From assembly GCA_028583405.1 (NCBI GenBank), contig CM053247.1, positions 12,330,063 through 12,394,062 of the forward strand: a stretch of 64,000 nucleotides of DNA, given 5' to 3'. Shown here piece after piece: positions 34,691-46,004 of the stretch. Position numbers and translations under genes: made by a program. The notes under the pieces were generated by a model. That model was not told where the DNA came from. It did not search any database and saw only the letters and a list, made by a program, of their open reading frames with translations. How positions within the stretch are numbered: position 1 is the stretch's first letter; every line of letters starts with the position of its first letter. Source of the DNA: Pogonophryne albipinna (lineage: Eukaryota; Chordata; Actinopteri; Perciformes; Artedidraconidae).

Positions 34691-36493
34691 AATATATTGT
34701 ATTCAATAGTTTTTTTTCTTAGCTTTTTCATGTTTTTGCCTTTAAAGAAAGAAATTAATTGATTCCACAACAAAAATATTAGGCAATTCACTTTTTATTT
34801 TGAACTGCAGTTGTTTATTTCAACACATGATGTTTCAATCAGGAGAGAATTCATTTAGTTTGAACATTTATTGACACATGCATATGATAAGGTGCATGAA
34901 CACCTGAAATCACAGCTGACTGCAGGAGAGAGGAGAACCATTTTATAGTTTGGCTGCAGCACAGTGATTGGCTGCTGGAGAATGAGGTGAAATGTAATAG
35001 GTTAAAGAGAACGCCTGTGATGAGCTGATTATATGCAGCTGCGGAGTGAATGTATATACACCCAGTCTTCCTGAAAGAACTTGCGCTGAGCTTCATTTAA
35101 ATCTTGAGAAAAAAGATAAATAACACAAATTTAAATTGCCCCACAAATAATAAATAAACACATTAGCCATATTACCATGGGAAATGGGCACACAGCAATT
35201 TGCCTATACAGTGCAACTACAAGGCTATCTACTGTATTTGAATGACAAAAGATGACACTCACCTTAAAATCCTTTGTATATTTCTATTTGTCTTAACTGT
35301 GGGAACTTGTCCAGGCATCTTAACCTCTTAAGCCCGAGGGTCCCCCCAGGGGACCCCTCCCACCGTTTTTTTATGAGACTATGTCTCAGGGCTTCTTAAC
35401 ATTTATGAAACTATTAATGTTCCATACCCTTTTAACGCTAAGAAACTCAGCTAACTGACAATGTGAACCATTTTTAGCTAAAAGAAACACAAGAGTAATA
35501 CCAAGCCTTTGAATTAGCATGGAGCGAAAAAATGCTAAGTAATGCTAACGGAATTTGCACAGCACTCACGGTAGAAATGCCCTTATTACTTATCGTAACT
35601 GCACAAACAAGATATACGATTTATAGCCGAGACTCCACAGATTCCACACATGTAATATCATCACTGTAGGACCCCGAATTGCGGAGCTATCAGCCAGAAA
35701 AGAGAAAGTAAACAACATCCGGTTTCAAAAATATTACAATAATTTCGTCTTACCTTTTTTGATTTGTGATCAAAAGTTGTGTTCACCGGAATAAAAACGC
35801 CGCTCAAGGTTAATCCAATGTCTTTGTGTCACGTAGAAATTTTGACTGATAATCCTTCATCATATTTATGGCAATATACTGGGTATAAAGTTTCGCCGTC
35901 CAGGCGTGCACTTTTAGATATGCTTTGTCCGTTTCTCTATTACGTCCGCTATGGTAATATTTACGTTGATTTGGGAACTGCCCATCGATTCTATTGGTTC
36001 TGCTGGTTAAGAAAAAGGTGTAAATCACACGAATCGACCAATGGGTTCCAGAGATATGGTCCTGCGTAAAGTATAAAGAATGCCAGCCAGTTTACGTACA
36101 TTACGCAGCTGACTTCATTTATTGTTTACTACCTAACAACAGGCATTACAACAGGACACAGAGCGCACGGAGGACAGAGCGGACAGCAGATAACGGAATT
36201 GCAGTTTTATTGCTTATCGATTATCAGAACATTTCAAAGGGGACACAGCCACATTGGATATTAACCTATGGATTAACTACATCATCGTTTTTATCGTTTT
36301 AATGCCATTGAAGACCAGTTTAGACCAGGCAAAGACGAAGGTAAGCCATTAGCCTAGCGCATGCTAGTACCTAACTCCACTTGTTTTGATGTACGTTTTT
36401 GTTGATAACGTCGCAAGTTTGTATCTTTCAGTGTTGAGGTGGGCACCGTTAGATTCTGTGTCTTTACGATCAAAAACGATGTGTTGGATGTGC

Positions 36494-36543
36494 AGCTAGG
36501 ATAAGTAATAAGGGAGCTAGGATAAGTAATAAGGGAGCTAGGA
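36494..36543 (+). repeat. 21-bp tandem repeat
   Basis: AGCTAGGATAAGTAATAAGG plus one G, repeated twice with a partial third copy. Confidence 0.85.
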
Positions 36544-36754
36544 GTGATTTTCGGTGCAGTAATAGGTTAGCATTTTTCGCTCGGGGCTAATTCAGATGCT
36601 CACTGTTAGCATTGTGTTTTTTTTGAAAAAATAAACTAAAAAGATCAGTTAAATTAGTTTTTCCCCGTTATATGGATATAAAATATTCATAGTTTATTAA
36701 ATAGTAAGGTTCCTTAGACGTTGTTTCCTGCAAATGACGCGATTTCGGTCCGTG

Positions 36755-36790
36755 GGGCCTATAAGTGCTATATAAATAAACTTGCCTTGC
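36755..36790 (+). repeat. LINE/SINE-type 3' tail
   Basis: GTGCTATATAAATAAACTTG followed by CCTTGCC. This is the same kind of tail as at 3110 and 14041, but with a TTGCC repeat. Confidence 0.4.
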
Positions 36791-37666
36791 CTAAGAGGAT
36801 AACAGAGTATGTTCTTATATTTTATTTTTATTTTTTATTTTTTTCACAACAGTTGTATTTGGATGGAATGAATACCTATAGTGAAAATTCAAAGTAATAA
36901 AATGATTTTTACAGTGAAAAAGTTCAAATGGAACTGATGGTTCCCAAATTACCCAGAGGTGAGTCCGCCTGGACTTTATTTTTCTAAACCTCTCTAAAAA
37001 GGTCAAATTTAACTTGTTTTGCTTCAATCTTGATACAGGGTACTTATTATATGTTATAGTTTGGATTCCTAAAGCTTTTAGTCTACTAACCCATCATTCA
37101 AGGGTGGTTTTTACTATAAGTAATGGGTATTTTTAGGCGGACATTAGAATTTACATGTTTTTACTATGTTCCATCTGAATTTACTTTAAAATAAAAACAT
37201 CTATATTGATTCTGACACTTCTACATCCAACTCACAGATGTAACCTTGCTTTGAGAGAAAAGATGATTAATTTACCCCTTTTAGAAGTGAAGATATAGTC
37301 TTTGTTGTGTTAGTGGCATTTTCGAGCCTGAAACCTGAAAAACAGGCTCAGGGCTTAAGAGGTTAAGTGGGAGTGGACTTGACATCCTTAACTCAAGGTG
37401 TAGAACAATTAAGTTATCAAGCCAATTGCATTACTTACTACAACTTGAATTTTAGTTTGAAGTCAATTAACGCAGAAATCAGAGTTCAAATTACGCACAA
37501 TATTAAGTTGATGTAATTACCAACATTATTACGTCAACACAACTTATAAATTAATGTTTGCAACTTAAAATGTTTATCTAAATCAATTAATTCACATTTT
37601 TATTTTGCAACCATGCATTTAATTAAGTGGAGGTGAAAGGTCGCCTGAATTCGTTTTTAGAGTGTA

Positions 37667-39678
37667 TGTATTTATAATTTATAGGCTATATGTTGTATGT
37701 CATCTCTGTTTTGTGTTTTAGACCCCCTTTATTATTTTCACATTTTTCTTTTTATACATACAGTATTTAGGAAGCAGATCTAAGATGTTCATCCCCAATG
37801 ACTGCTTCTCTGTTATTATTGTGCATGTGACAATAAATAACTTGTAACGTGATTGTGGCTATAAAGCAAAAACACAGTGGATCGCTTTCATGCTTATCTA
37901 ATGTTTCTGCCTGAGAGTACATTTGGCAAAATCAAGACAGACAAATAGAACTTATTCAATTCAACATTTGTTTTTTAGTCCGTTAAATGGAACATTAGCT
38001 AAAGACTTCTAAATGCCTCCAAGACATATTTTTGCAGTTTCTTTCTTATTACTGTGGACGATTAGTCAAATGTATAAGACACTATGTCACAATGGTGAAA
38101 CTACTGTGCAGCTACAATTCAAGCTGATAGCAGAAACCTTTTTAAAAGTCATGTTTTGTTGTTTTTATAGTCTCAGAGAAAAATGTTTTGTCGAACAGCC
38201 AGAGATACTTATTTTCAGCCATTGTGTGTTGGGACTCAACTCACTATTCCAACATTAAAAACTAAAGACTTGCTCCTTTGCATCACCTACTGTAACACAC
38301 ACTTCTTAATGCAACGAGTTTAAGACTGCAATCGTTTCATCCATTTCACATCACAGACTGTATCCTCCTCAGTCGGTTTTTTATATTCCCTGGCTTTGAA
38401 GACATCAAATACTGTAACTGTGCTATTCCCAAGCCTGCTGCTGCTTCTTATAGAACATCTGCATCCCTTTCCCCAGGAATCTTTCCACATTATAATGAGC
38501 CGCAACACGCTGGTACTTCTGTATGCAGGCATATTACTATATATGAGTAGGAAGGCCTTAAACAGAAAACTAGTGTGTGTGTACATGGATGTGAAGATAG
38601 ATAGGGAGTATAACACAATTGATGTAAACCGTTTAGTAGGGAAGCAGATAAATGAGGCTCAGCGTGTCGTGACATGTTTTCTTTATCGTTCCACCTTAAT
38701 GCTATTTGTCACATTAAGATTAGTGTTTGGGCAGAAATGGCCATAATGTAGGCTACAAAAACCTACATTCACAAAAACACCAGTACAAAGAAATTCAGAT
38801 ATTACAGGGACAAGCAATATGCAGAGTCTACTGGGAGATGTGAAAGATTCCCGGATCAAAAAATGTCACTATGACAAAGGTGTGAAGAGCTGATGTCAGG
38901 GAGGTTTTTATAAAACCAATCCATGAATCAAAATGTAACCTATGTTGCAGGATTGAAATACAAAGCCAGTTCCAGTGTCAAATAACATAGTGACTCATAC
39001 AGATACAGTATATGGGAAGTGCTCACACAAATATATTTTCTTAAATCCACTCGTAACATTCATGAACAACTCTAGTAATACACTGTGCCCTTGCAGGGTT
39101 TGTAATAAAAGAGCGAGAAAAACATAAAACCAGTGTCACTCTACTTTTAATGGAAAAGCAATCCCTTTGGCTGTTAGGAGCGATTCCAGCTGTATTTGAA
39201 GCTTCTGAGGACATACAAGACAAGGTCAGGCATCAGCTTGTGAATGGACCTTTAAGTTGTTTTGCTTAGCAATGCAGGCAACAGCAAACTTGCAGCTCTG
39301 TCCCTTCCAGTGTTTAAAATGCATGTCAAGGCTAACGGGCCTCAATAAATAGATAAAATAATTGAGACACAACGTTGTGCAGTAAACACTTCTCCATTTA
39401 AATCCACTTTTAAGAGTTAACAAATGTGCTGGTCCACAGGTCCTTAGTGTGCAAACAGCGCACTCTCTAACCTTGCATTTCCACTCTGCCTGTAGCAAAC
39501 TATGGCGTCTTTCAGGTTTAATTTACTTGCATAAGAATAGATAAGAAAAGATTTGGCTTGAAGGTCTTGAAACACTTGAATGGTCTAAATATAGTCTTGA
39601 ATACTAATCCATTTGCTTTTTTCAGTGATGATACTGTGATAATGAAAGTAAAGGAAGATACCACATTCTTATATGTTT
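37667..39678. other. Unique, gene-free sequence
   Basis: No gene or repeat could be supported. The 116-codon frame at 38396-38746 overlaps others on both strands and resembles no known protein. Confidence 0.5.
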
Positions 39679-39679
39679 T

Positions 39680-39935
39680 AAAGGTCACCTATTATGAAAA
39701 ATTCACTTTTTCATGTCTGTTATACATAAATGTGTGTCTTCAGTGTGTTAAGAGATTTGAACATTTCAGGAAATACGATTCTCTTTCTTTTTCTCCTGAA
39801 CCACCTGTCAAACCTGTCTGACGATGAGCTAATAAGATTTGGCCATGTTGTGACCAATGAACAACCAAGGTAACGCACGCCCACCTTATCACCTGAATCT
39901 CCTTCTAGAGAACCATTGTGTTTTTTTTATAGATG
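39680..39935 (+). repeat. Abundant teleost interspersed repeat
   Basis: Begins AAAGGTCACCTATTATGAAA and contains TTATCACCTGAATCTCCTTC then TAGAGAACCATTGTG. I recognise this as a repeat seen throughout fish genomes. Its right end is not recognisable here, so the copy is probably truncated. Class not determined. Confidence 0.5.
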
Positions 39936-40975
39936 CATTACTATAAAATCCATTATCTGGAAAATCAGATGGTAGATAAGTGTACTTAGATTATGATTAT
40001 GACTTTGAAACAATTTGACGCAACAAATACACAAGGTTGTAGCCAAAATCATGGCTTCAAGCATAATGTGGAGTGAAAACACTGCAGACCACTGAGTGTT
40101 AGCTCTACATTGGTCATCTGTACAAACCTGTAATATTTAAATAACCAAGCTACGATTAGCAAACGCAACCATTGCATCCAGAATGCAATTCATCAACAGA
40201 ACATGTGCAGCGAAGAGCCACGTTTTCTTGATCATCTATTATCAAGAGTCAACAGTTTTTCCAGATAATGGGTCTTTGTTTCCAAGAATTTAAGAAGGAA
40301 CACAGAGAAACATATAATGCATGCTTATTGAAATAGAACCACTTTCCAGAATAAATAAAGACAAATAATAATAATAATATTGAAGTATGTGGAAGAAAAG
40401 TTTATGTAGAGTAACATTTAATGAGCACTTTTTAAGGTTGGACTCCTGTTCATTTATCTGTTTCCTACCAACACTAAACGTAGCAGTTCTTCGCTAATCT
40501 TTACCATGTGTTATCCAAGTTTTAAAGATACAACTTCAAAGAAAAGGTGTCACTTTTGTATGTCTTTAAAGTGTGGAAGTGAGGAACTAGTGAGTGGGTG
40601 CTGCTATTTCACAATGAGAAGTGTGACTGCCGGCTCTATTGAGAGATCATTAAAGACTTTCTGCTTGCTGAAGGACACGTAAAGTAAACAGATATTGTTC
40701 TAAACTGTATTAAAGGTAAACATGTATTATTTTAATCTGTATTGAAGTGAACATGTATTATTTGGGACTGTTTTACTGTAATCCTATATATATATATAAC
40801 CTTCTCACTTACACTCACTGACCCAGATACCAGCACACACACATATTCTTTTCAAGGTTCTTTCTGGGGCCAATATAATCTCAGGCACCAATATATCTGT
40901 GTACAATGTTTGATTGTCTGGGAAAGAATAGTTTGTGTGAAATATTCCTTGGGAAAGTAAAGGAGTGAATTCAGG
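39936..40975. other. Unique, gene-free sequence
   Basis: AT-rich with an AAT run near 40366 and a short TA run near 40788. Nothing else is recognised. Confidence 0.5.
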
Positions 40976-40979
40976 TGCA

Positions 40980-41400
40980 AGATAAAGATTGACTCTGTCC
41001 TTGTTTACTTCCGAAGCTCTCACGCTCTGTTCAGAAGTAAAATACTTTTTCCCAGAACTCTGATTCGCTGTATTGGTCCCGCCCAGAAGTGAAACTGGCC
41101 AATGGAGACCTACCAGCTCACGGTCTAGGGCTCGCCCAGAAGTGAAATCGCCAATAACAAATAGGAGGAGCAACCAACACAACTCCTCCCCACTTGTGTG
41201 TATAAATATTATGATATTCTCATGCTCAGCGCTCTTTTTCTGACTGGCTGTCGTGGTACGTATATCACACGGTGGTAGGAATTGAGCCCGGAGTACTCTG
41301 TATTTTGTACTATTGCAGAGTGCTCTGTATTGTGTATTGTTGCTTTTACCATTAAAACAGATTATTGTTTAACCTTTATTCTGGTGCTTTGAGTTCCTTC
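40980..41400 (+). promoter_or_regulatory. LTR-like promoter block
   Basis: Contains repeated CCCAGAAGTGAAA words (41092, 41134) each followed by a CCAAT box (GGCCAATGG, CGCCAATAA), then a TATA box (TGTATAAATATT, 41199). About 150 bp further are an ATTAAA polyadenylation-type signal (41350) and a T/G-rich stretch. This order resembles a retroviral U3-R-U5. LTR ends and a target duplication could not be found, so this may be a broken solo LTR or an unrelated promoter. A 125-codon minus-strand frame over it is a shadow. Confidence 0.35.
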
Positions 41401-41874
41401 TTTTATAAATTTGACCAGCTCATCAGTCATCAAGGGACGCGCGGAGCAGAGGTGAACCTTCCACCACCGCCATTGGGTGGTGCTCCAACAAAAGCTCCCT
41501 GTTGAATAAGAGAAATCCCAGTTCAAACCAAAGGCATAACCAAAGGTATAACATGCGCTCGACACAAAAGCATCTGTCTCGCTACTAATCATGGCAGAAA
41601 TCTTAATTTATCTCTATTCAGTGTCAGATGAATGAGTGCGACAATTAGGTGCTTAAAACAATTATGAAACTGATACACACTACTGTGGAAACCCTGTATC
41701 TCTAGCAGAGATGGGGACTCGAGTTTGTGACTCGGACTTGAGTCGCACTTAAGTCGCACACACAGAGACTTCAGACTTGACTTGGACTCCTGCTCAAAAG
41801 ACTTCGGACTCGACTTGGACTCGTGTTTTGGGACTCGTGAACAATCATTGTGTTTTCTATTTTTGGCGTATTAA

Positions 41875-42161
41875 AGGTGGGGTAGGTAAGTTTGAGAAAC
41901 CGGCTCGAGATCGCTAGAATTTGAAAATACACAACCGGAGAAAATCTGCCACTTCCTCACAGAGCCCCTCCTCCAACACACACAAACGCGCACATGACCA
42001 ATGAGGGCACGAGATCAGTTTGTGCACAGATGGAAGGCTGACAGGCAGGTAGGCCATCCAGTTATTTTAGCCGGGCCGGCTATCGGGATGTTAAGAGCAT
42101 TCCATGGAATATAACAAAAAGTGTATCTCGAGCCGGTTTCTCAAACTTACCTACCCCACCT
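41875..42161. mobile_element. TTAA-flanked MITE (287 bp)
   Basis: About 37-bp perfect terminal inverted repeats beginning AGGTGGGGTAGGTAAGTTTG, flanked by TTAA (41871-41874, 42162-42165). Copy 2 of the host hAT has the uninterrupted site GTATTAACATT, so it is the empty site and the TTAA duplication is confirmed within this window. TTAA is used by piggyBac and Kolobok; the termini do not start with CC, so Kolobok-like is slightly favoured. Confidence 0.9.
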
Positions 42162-42186
42162 TTAACATTAACATCATGGTAACACC

Positions 42187-42371
42187 ATGGCGACCGGCGG
42201 CACACCTGCAGCTGTACCGCTTGTAATTAGGTTCAACTATAAAAACTTCGAACAAAACGCCGGCGGCACCAACAAAAGGAGCGCACACTGCAAAGTCTGC
42301 AATATTAAAATCAAGGATGCTGGTGCAACAACGTCAAATTTCATCAGGCACTTGAAAACTCACCCGGAGAG
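42187..42371 (+). pseudogene. BED zinc-finger exon of a hAT transposase (copy 1)
   Basis: Begins MATGGTPAAVPLVIRFNYKN and includes HCKVCNIKIKD and NFIRHLKTHPE, giving the C-x2-C...H-x3-H spacing of a BED finger, the DNA-binding domain at the N-terminus of many hAT transposases. The exon ends GAGAG at a plausible donor GTCAGT (42372). No downstream catalytic exon exists in the element, so the protein cannot act as a full transposase. The start is the first ATG of the frame. Confidence 0.75.
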
Positions 42372-43099
42372 GTCAGTCACATTAACGCATATGGACGGTT
42401 AGCAAACATGTTTAGCTCAGCATCAGCTATGTAATGTTAACTTAGCTTGCTACTAGCTTTGTAACTGAATATTTGAAAAGATGAGTGAATGTTTGCTTGT
42501 CACACTTGTTTGCGTTGAGTGGCGTTGACATCCAACTCTTGACATGACATAAAAAAGGTCGGTAACGTTAATCATTACGTTCCGCTGCCACCATCTACTG
42601 GCTAACGTTAAACGTAGAAAAATACATAGTTACATATATAAATACATCTGTCGGTTTATAGGCAGGTTACAGGTTTATTGTTGACCACGTAACGTTAATG
42701 TTACAGGTTTATCAGGTTACCATTACACTGGGTTTGAGTGAGAGGATAGAGAAATATGTTTATTTATAGTAGACTTAAAAGATGTAATTAGAGACCCAGT
42801 GTAATTAAACAATCCGGTTGCAGAGGTCAAATTTTAACATTTTTGTCCACTGGCCAAATGGCTAGCCTAGTGAATGTTGAAATTTTACCAGCCACTCAAT
42901 AGATTGCCATTGTTATTTTTGGCTGGTGCGTGCAACATACAGTACCAGCCACTTGCATGATTTACCAGCATTTGGCTGGTAAATGGTGTTAATGGTAGAT
43001 ATCTCTTTTGGAACAGGTCATGTTTTAATATCACCAGTTCAGTATATTTCAGATAATATTGCAGCAATAGTTTTTTAGTTGCAAATGGCACAGAACAAA

Positions 43100-43185
43100 T
43101 GTTTACTTTTAAGTACTTTTAACACAGTTTCCCTGCGGGGGATTAATAAAGTATTTGTGATACTGATTTCTGATTCTGAAGTGTT
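43100..43185 (+). repeat. L2-like tail inside hAT copy 1
   Basis: Contains CCCTGCGGGGGATTAATAAA followed by GTATTTGTGATACTG and two TTCTGA units. It is also present in copy 2 (57232-57290, inverted), so it was part of the element before the copies separated. Confidence 0.5.
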
Positions 43186-43434
43186 TTGCTTATAAGTTGT
43201 TTGCATTTTGCTAAAGTGTGATGTTTTTCCTCATATTGCATTGCAATAGCCTGTTTAAAGTGATCATATAACAAACAACTAATCACTACTGATACTGTAT
43301 GCTAATAGATATAGGAGTGATAATAATACAGTAAATGCTTTGAATTTCTTAGATATAGCTGTGCAGTATTCTTAACAGACTGGATAGCAGCAGACAATAG
43401 AAGGCTTATTACAACCAGAAGAGACATGAGACTT

Positions 43435-43590
43435 TTATTTTTTAGAGACTTGAGACTTGACTTGGACTTGTGACCAAAGACTTGAGACTTGATCAAGTCT
43501 CACCCCACAAAGACTTGAGACTTGACTTGGACTTGTGACCAAAGACTTGAGACTTGACTTGGACTTGCAAAAAAAGACTTGTGAACATCT
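43435..43590 (-). repeat. GACTTG-rich subterminal tandem repeat
   Basis: Repeats of GAGACTTGACTTGGACTTGT followed by GACCAAA. hAT elements often carry multiple short subterminal repeats that bind transposase. The same array is at 56830-56975 in copy 2. Confidence 0.85.
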
Positions 43591-43601
43591 CTGATAGTAC
43601 A

Positions 43602-44525
43602 GAATCCGAATTGGAAAGAACTTGACCTTGTTCATTAAAGTTCATCCATCATTTTCAAAAAGTATTCATATGACAGCAGAATTATGTTGTTGGGCGACAG
43701 CTGCCATTTGGACGTTTTTGTCTGCCTCAAGGCCTTTACATATCAAAACATGACAAATAAACAACACAATATTCAGGCAAAATACTAGCAGGCGATAATT
43801 ATATTTCTAAAGAGTTTTATTGGGAAAGGTCATGACAGAAGTAGTGCATCTGGCTTTTTTTGAAAGATGCATATTTTTGCCAGCATTTGCCAGCTGTTAA
43901 AATCTGCAAAACGGTACAATTAACATTTTCTTTTGTATTTTTGGGACCTTTGCAAAGGCATATGTTAGCCAAAGCTCTATTTGTTGGCATTCAGCTTGAA
44001 GCCTCTTCTCCATCATAATGTGATTGATATGCCGTTTCAGTGGAGTGACAAAGGCTTTGTCTAACAATCACAGTCACAATGAGCACATGGTTTAATCTTT
44101 CTCTTAAGGACCCCTTAGGGATTTCAGGGTTAATTGTGAGGATGCTTTTCTCAATGAGAATTACTCATTCTGATGCTCATTAAGTAAATTAACTGGGACC
44201 AAACAGGCATTCAGCAAATAGCAGGAAACAACTGGACTATTGATCCCTGTTCTCTCCTCATTGTGGGAAAACATGCAGCATTCAAGGACAATTCAGCAAG
44301 GAAATTAAACACGGTTTTCTTGGAACACTTGGGATTTATGACGGAAGATTGGATTTATTTTATACCTTCTGCAAAATATTGTTAAATAGACATTAATTAA
44401 CAAATGTAAGCTTATTCACTGACAAAGCATGATTATTTGTCTGTCACCTTACAATTAAAATATATCTTCTCCATAAAAAAGAATGACTTGAGGATTTGTC
44501 GTATTTTTAAATCACATTTCCCAGA
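43602..44525. other. Unique, gene-free sequence
   Basis: No gene or repeat recognised. Confidence 0.5.
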
Positions 44526-44720
44526 CATTACATTACATTGCATTTAGCTGTTTTATCCAAAGCGACTTACAATAAGTGCATTCGACCAAGAAGATACAAA
44601 CTTGAAGAAAACAGAATCATATAAGTACATCAGGTTTCATAGAGCCAAACCATTTTAAGTGCTACTCAACTGGCTTTAGATAAGCCTTTGTTAGTATATA
44701 AGTGCATTGTTAGTATATAA
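44526..44720 (+). repeat. Common teleost interspersed repeat, 5' part
   Basis: Contains TTACATTACATTGCATTTAG and TCCAAAGCGACTTACAATAA, a repeat I recognise from many fish genomes. Other parts of the same long consensus appear at 44852-44990 and 46005-46400, interrupted by later insertions. Class not determined. Confidence 0.55.
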
Positions 44721-44723
44721 GTG

Positions 44724-44775
44724 CTTAGCCTGTTAAGCCCCAAGCCTGTTTTCCAGGTCTCAGGCTCAAAAATGA
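44724..44775. mobile_element. piggyBac terminus fragment
   Basis: GTTAAGCCCCAAGCCTGTTT then TCCAGGTCTCAGGCTCAAAA. It corresponds, inverted, to the right end of the piggyBac-type element at 35324-37362 (AGCCTGAAACCTGAAAAACA then GGCTCAGGGCTTAA). Only about 50 bp are recognisable. Confidence 0.55.
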
Positions 44776-44851
44776 CATTCGAAGAACAAAACAAAAAGAA
44801 CAAGTGCTTTTTATTTTTTCATTTTATTGCTCAAAGTGAAGTCGAAAGAGA

Positions 44852-44990
44852 TGAGTTTTCAGTCTGCACCGGAAGATGTGTAATGTGAGCTCATTCCACC
44901 ATTTTGGAGTCAGGATAGCAAACCAACGTGTTTTGGCCAAGCCCCCAGGAAGTGTGCCGGACTCTGAGGAAAATATTCGTTGTGTCCAAA
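44852..44990 (+). repeat. Common teleost interspersed repeat, middle part
   Basis: Contains GAGTTTTCAGTCTGCACCGG and GAGCTCATTCCACCATTTTG. This belongs to the same repeat as 44526-44720 and 46005-46400. Confidence 0.5.
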
Positions 44991-45135
44991 CGGCGGTTGG
45001 ATAATTTTTTTTTAACAAAATAAACTACCCAGTATGAACATTTGTATAGCCCTTATTAAAAACATTAGGTCCTCAAGTAGTAACATGTGCTAATAACGTT
45101 ATTCTGAGAGTTATTCTCCCTGGCATTATGAACGT

Positions 45136-45749
45136 TTTCATATGTTCTCGAGTGAGGGAACAATGGAGCGTGAGATGGGCCGGAGAATCGGAGCAGCGGG
45201 AGCGGTACTGCAGTCGCTTTACCGCACCGTTGTGACGAAAAAGGGAGCTGAGCCAGAAGGCAAAGCTCTCTGTCTACCGGGCCATTTTCGTTCCTACCCT
45301 CACCTATGGTCATGAAGGATGGGTCATGACCGAAAGAACGAGATTGCGGATACAAGCGGCCGAGATGGGTTTTCTCCGCAGGGTGGCTGGTGTCTCCCTT
45401 AGGGATAAGGTGAGAAGTTCAGTCATCCGGGAGGGACTCGGAGTTGAACCGCTCCTCCTTCGCGTCGAAAGGAGCCAGTTGAGGTGGTTCGGGCACCTAG
45501 TTAGGATGCCACCTGGGCGCCTCCCTAGGGAGGTGTTCCAGGCACGTCCAGCTGGGAAGAGACCAAGGGGTAGACCTAGGAGCAGGTGGAGGGATTATAT
45601 CTCTTCGCTGGCCTGGGAGCGCCTTGGGATCCCCCAGTCAGAGCTGGTTGATGTGGCCAGGGAAAAGAAAGTTTGGGGCTCTCTGCTGGAACTGCTACCC
45701 CCGCGACCCGACCACGGATAAGCGGGAGAAGATGGATGGATGGATGGAA
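45136..45749 (+). mobile_element. 5'-truncated RTE/Rex3-like LINE
   Basis: A 614-bp insertion flanked by a 14-bp direct repeat, GGCATTATGAACGT (45122-45135 and 45750-45763). This is a target duplication of the kind left by target-primed reverse transcription. The 3' end is a GATG tandem tail right after the stop codon, which is how Rex3/RTE elements of fish end. Only the last part of the polyprotein remains. The clade rests on the tail and my memory of the C-terminal sequence. Confidence 0.8.
45275..45723 (+). pseudogene. C-terminal end of a LINE reverse-transcriptase polyprotein
   Basis: Open from about FVPTLTYGHEGWVMTERTRL through LRWFGHLVRMPPGRLPREVF to LLPPRPDHG and a TAA stop at 45721. 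The WFGHLVRM and RGRPRSRW blocks are the conserved tail found after the reverse-transcriptase domain in many non-LTR elements. The polymerase palm, endonuclease and N-terminus are missing because of 5' truncation, so no active protein is possible. The frame is uninterrupted, suggesting a fairly recent insertion. Confidence 0.8.
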
Positions 45750-46004
45750 GGCATTATGAACGTGCATCTGAGAGTGGGAGCTCGGGCGGCGGGGCTTAAG
45801 GGGAAACTCAACTGCGCATGCTCTATGAGCGCACATACGGGTACTTCTGCTCTGACAGCCAGGCATGCTGGGTAATCTGTGATGTTTCGCTCTCTCAAAA
45901 CTTGGGCCATTTTGTCCTCATGCGCCAATGAGCAGCTCTCATAGGAAAGAACGAGTCCCCGCCTCCCACGCTGTATCCAGTTCTTATTATACATCCATGG
46001 TTTT

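Larger units (their letters stand above)
35324..37362. mobile_element. piggyBac-type element nested in the TA element
   Basis: Begins CCTCTTAAGCCC and ends with its complement GGGCTTAAGAGG, flanked by TTAA on both sides (35320-35323, 37363-37366). TTAA duplication plus CC-starting termini is the piggyBac signature. The 2.04-kb interior has no transposase; open frames up to about 96 codons around 35779-36069 match nothing I know. A short 21-bp tandem repeat lies at 36494-36543 and an L2-like tail at 36755-36790. A fragment with the same terminus reappears at 44724-44775. Confidence 0.8.
34235..37664. mobile_element. TA-flanked DNA element with subterminal repeats
   Basis: Begins CACTCTAAAAAC and ends GTTTTTAGAGTG, with TA on both sides (34233-34234, 37665-37666). 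Both ends are rich in AAGTTG / CAACTT words. The left side carries a 109-bp tandem repeat. A piggyBac-type element of 2.04 kb sits inside it, so the original element was about 1.4 kb and non-autonomous. The class is uncertain; a 2-bp TA duplication would fit Tc1/mariner-like elements, but no DDE gene is visible. Confidence 0.65.
41706..43593 (+). mobile_element. Non-autonomous BED-finger hAT, copy 1
   Basis: Starts CAGAGATGGGGACTCGAG and ends with the complement of CAGAGATGTTCACAAGTC. Subterminal regions are built from repeated GACTTG/GACTCG words. It contains the first transposase exon (BED finger) but no catalytic region. A near-identical inverted copy lies at 56826-58467. Copy 1 additionally holds a TTAA MITE (41875-42161), and about 120 bp next to that insertion, present in copy 2, are missing. 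The 8-bp flanks (ATCTCTAG and ATAGTACA) do not match, so this copy has lost its target duplication. Confidence 0.8.
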
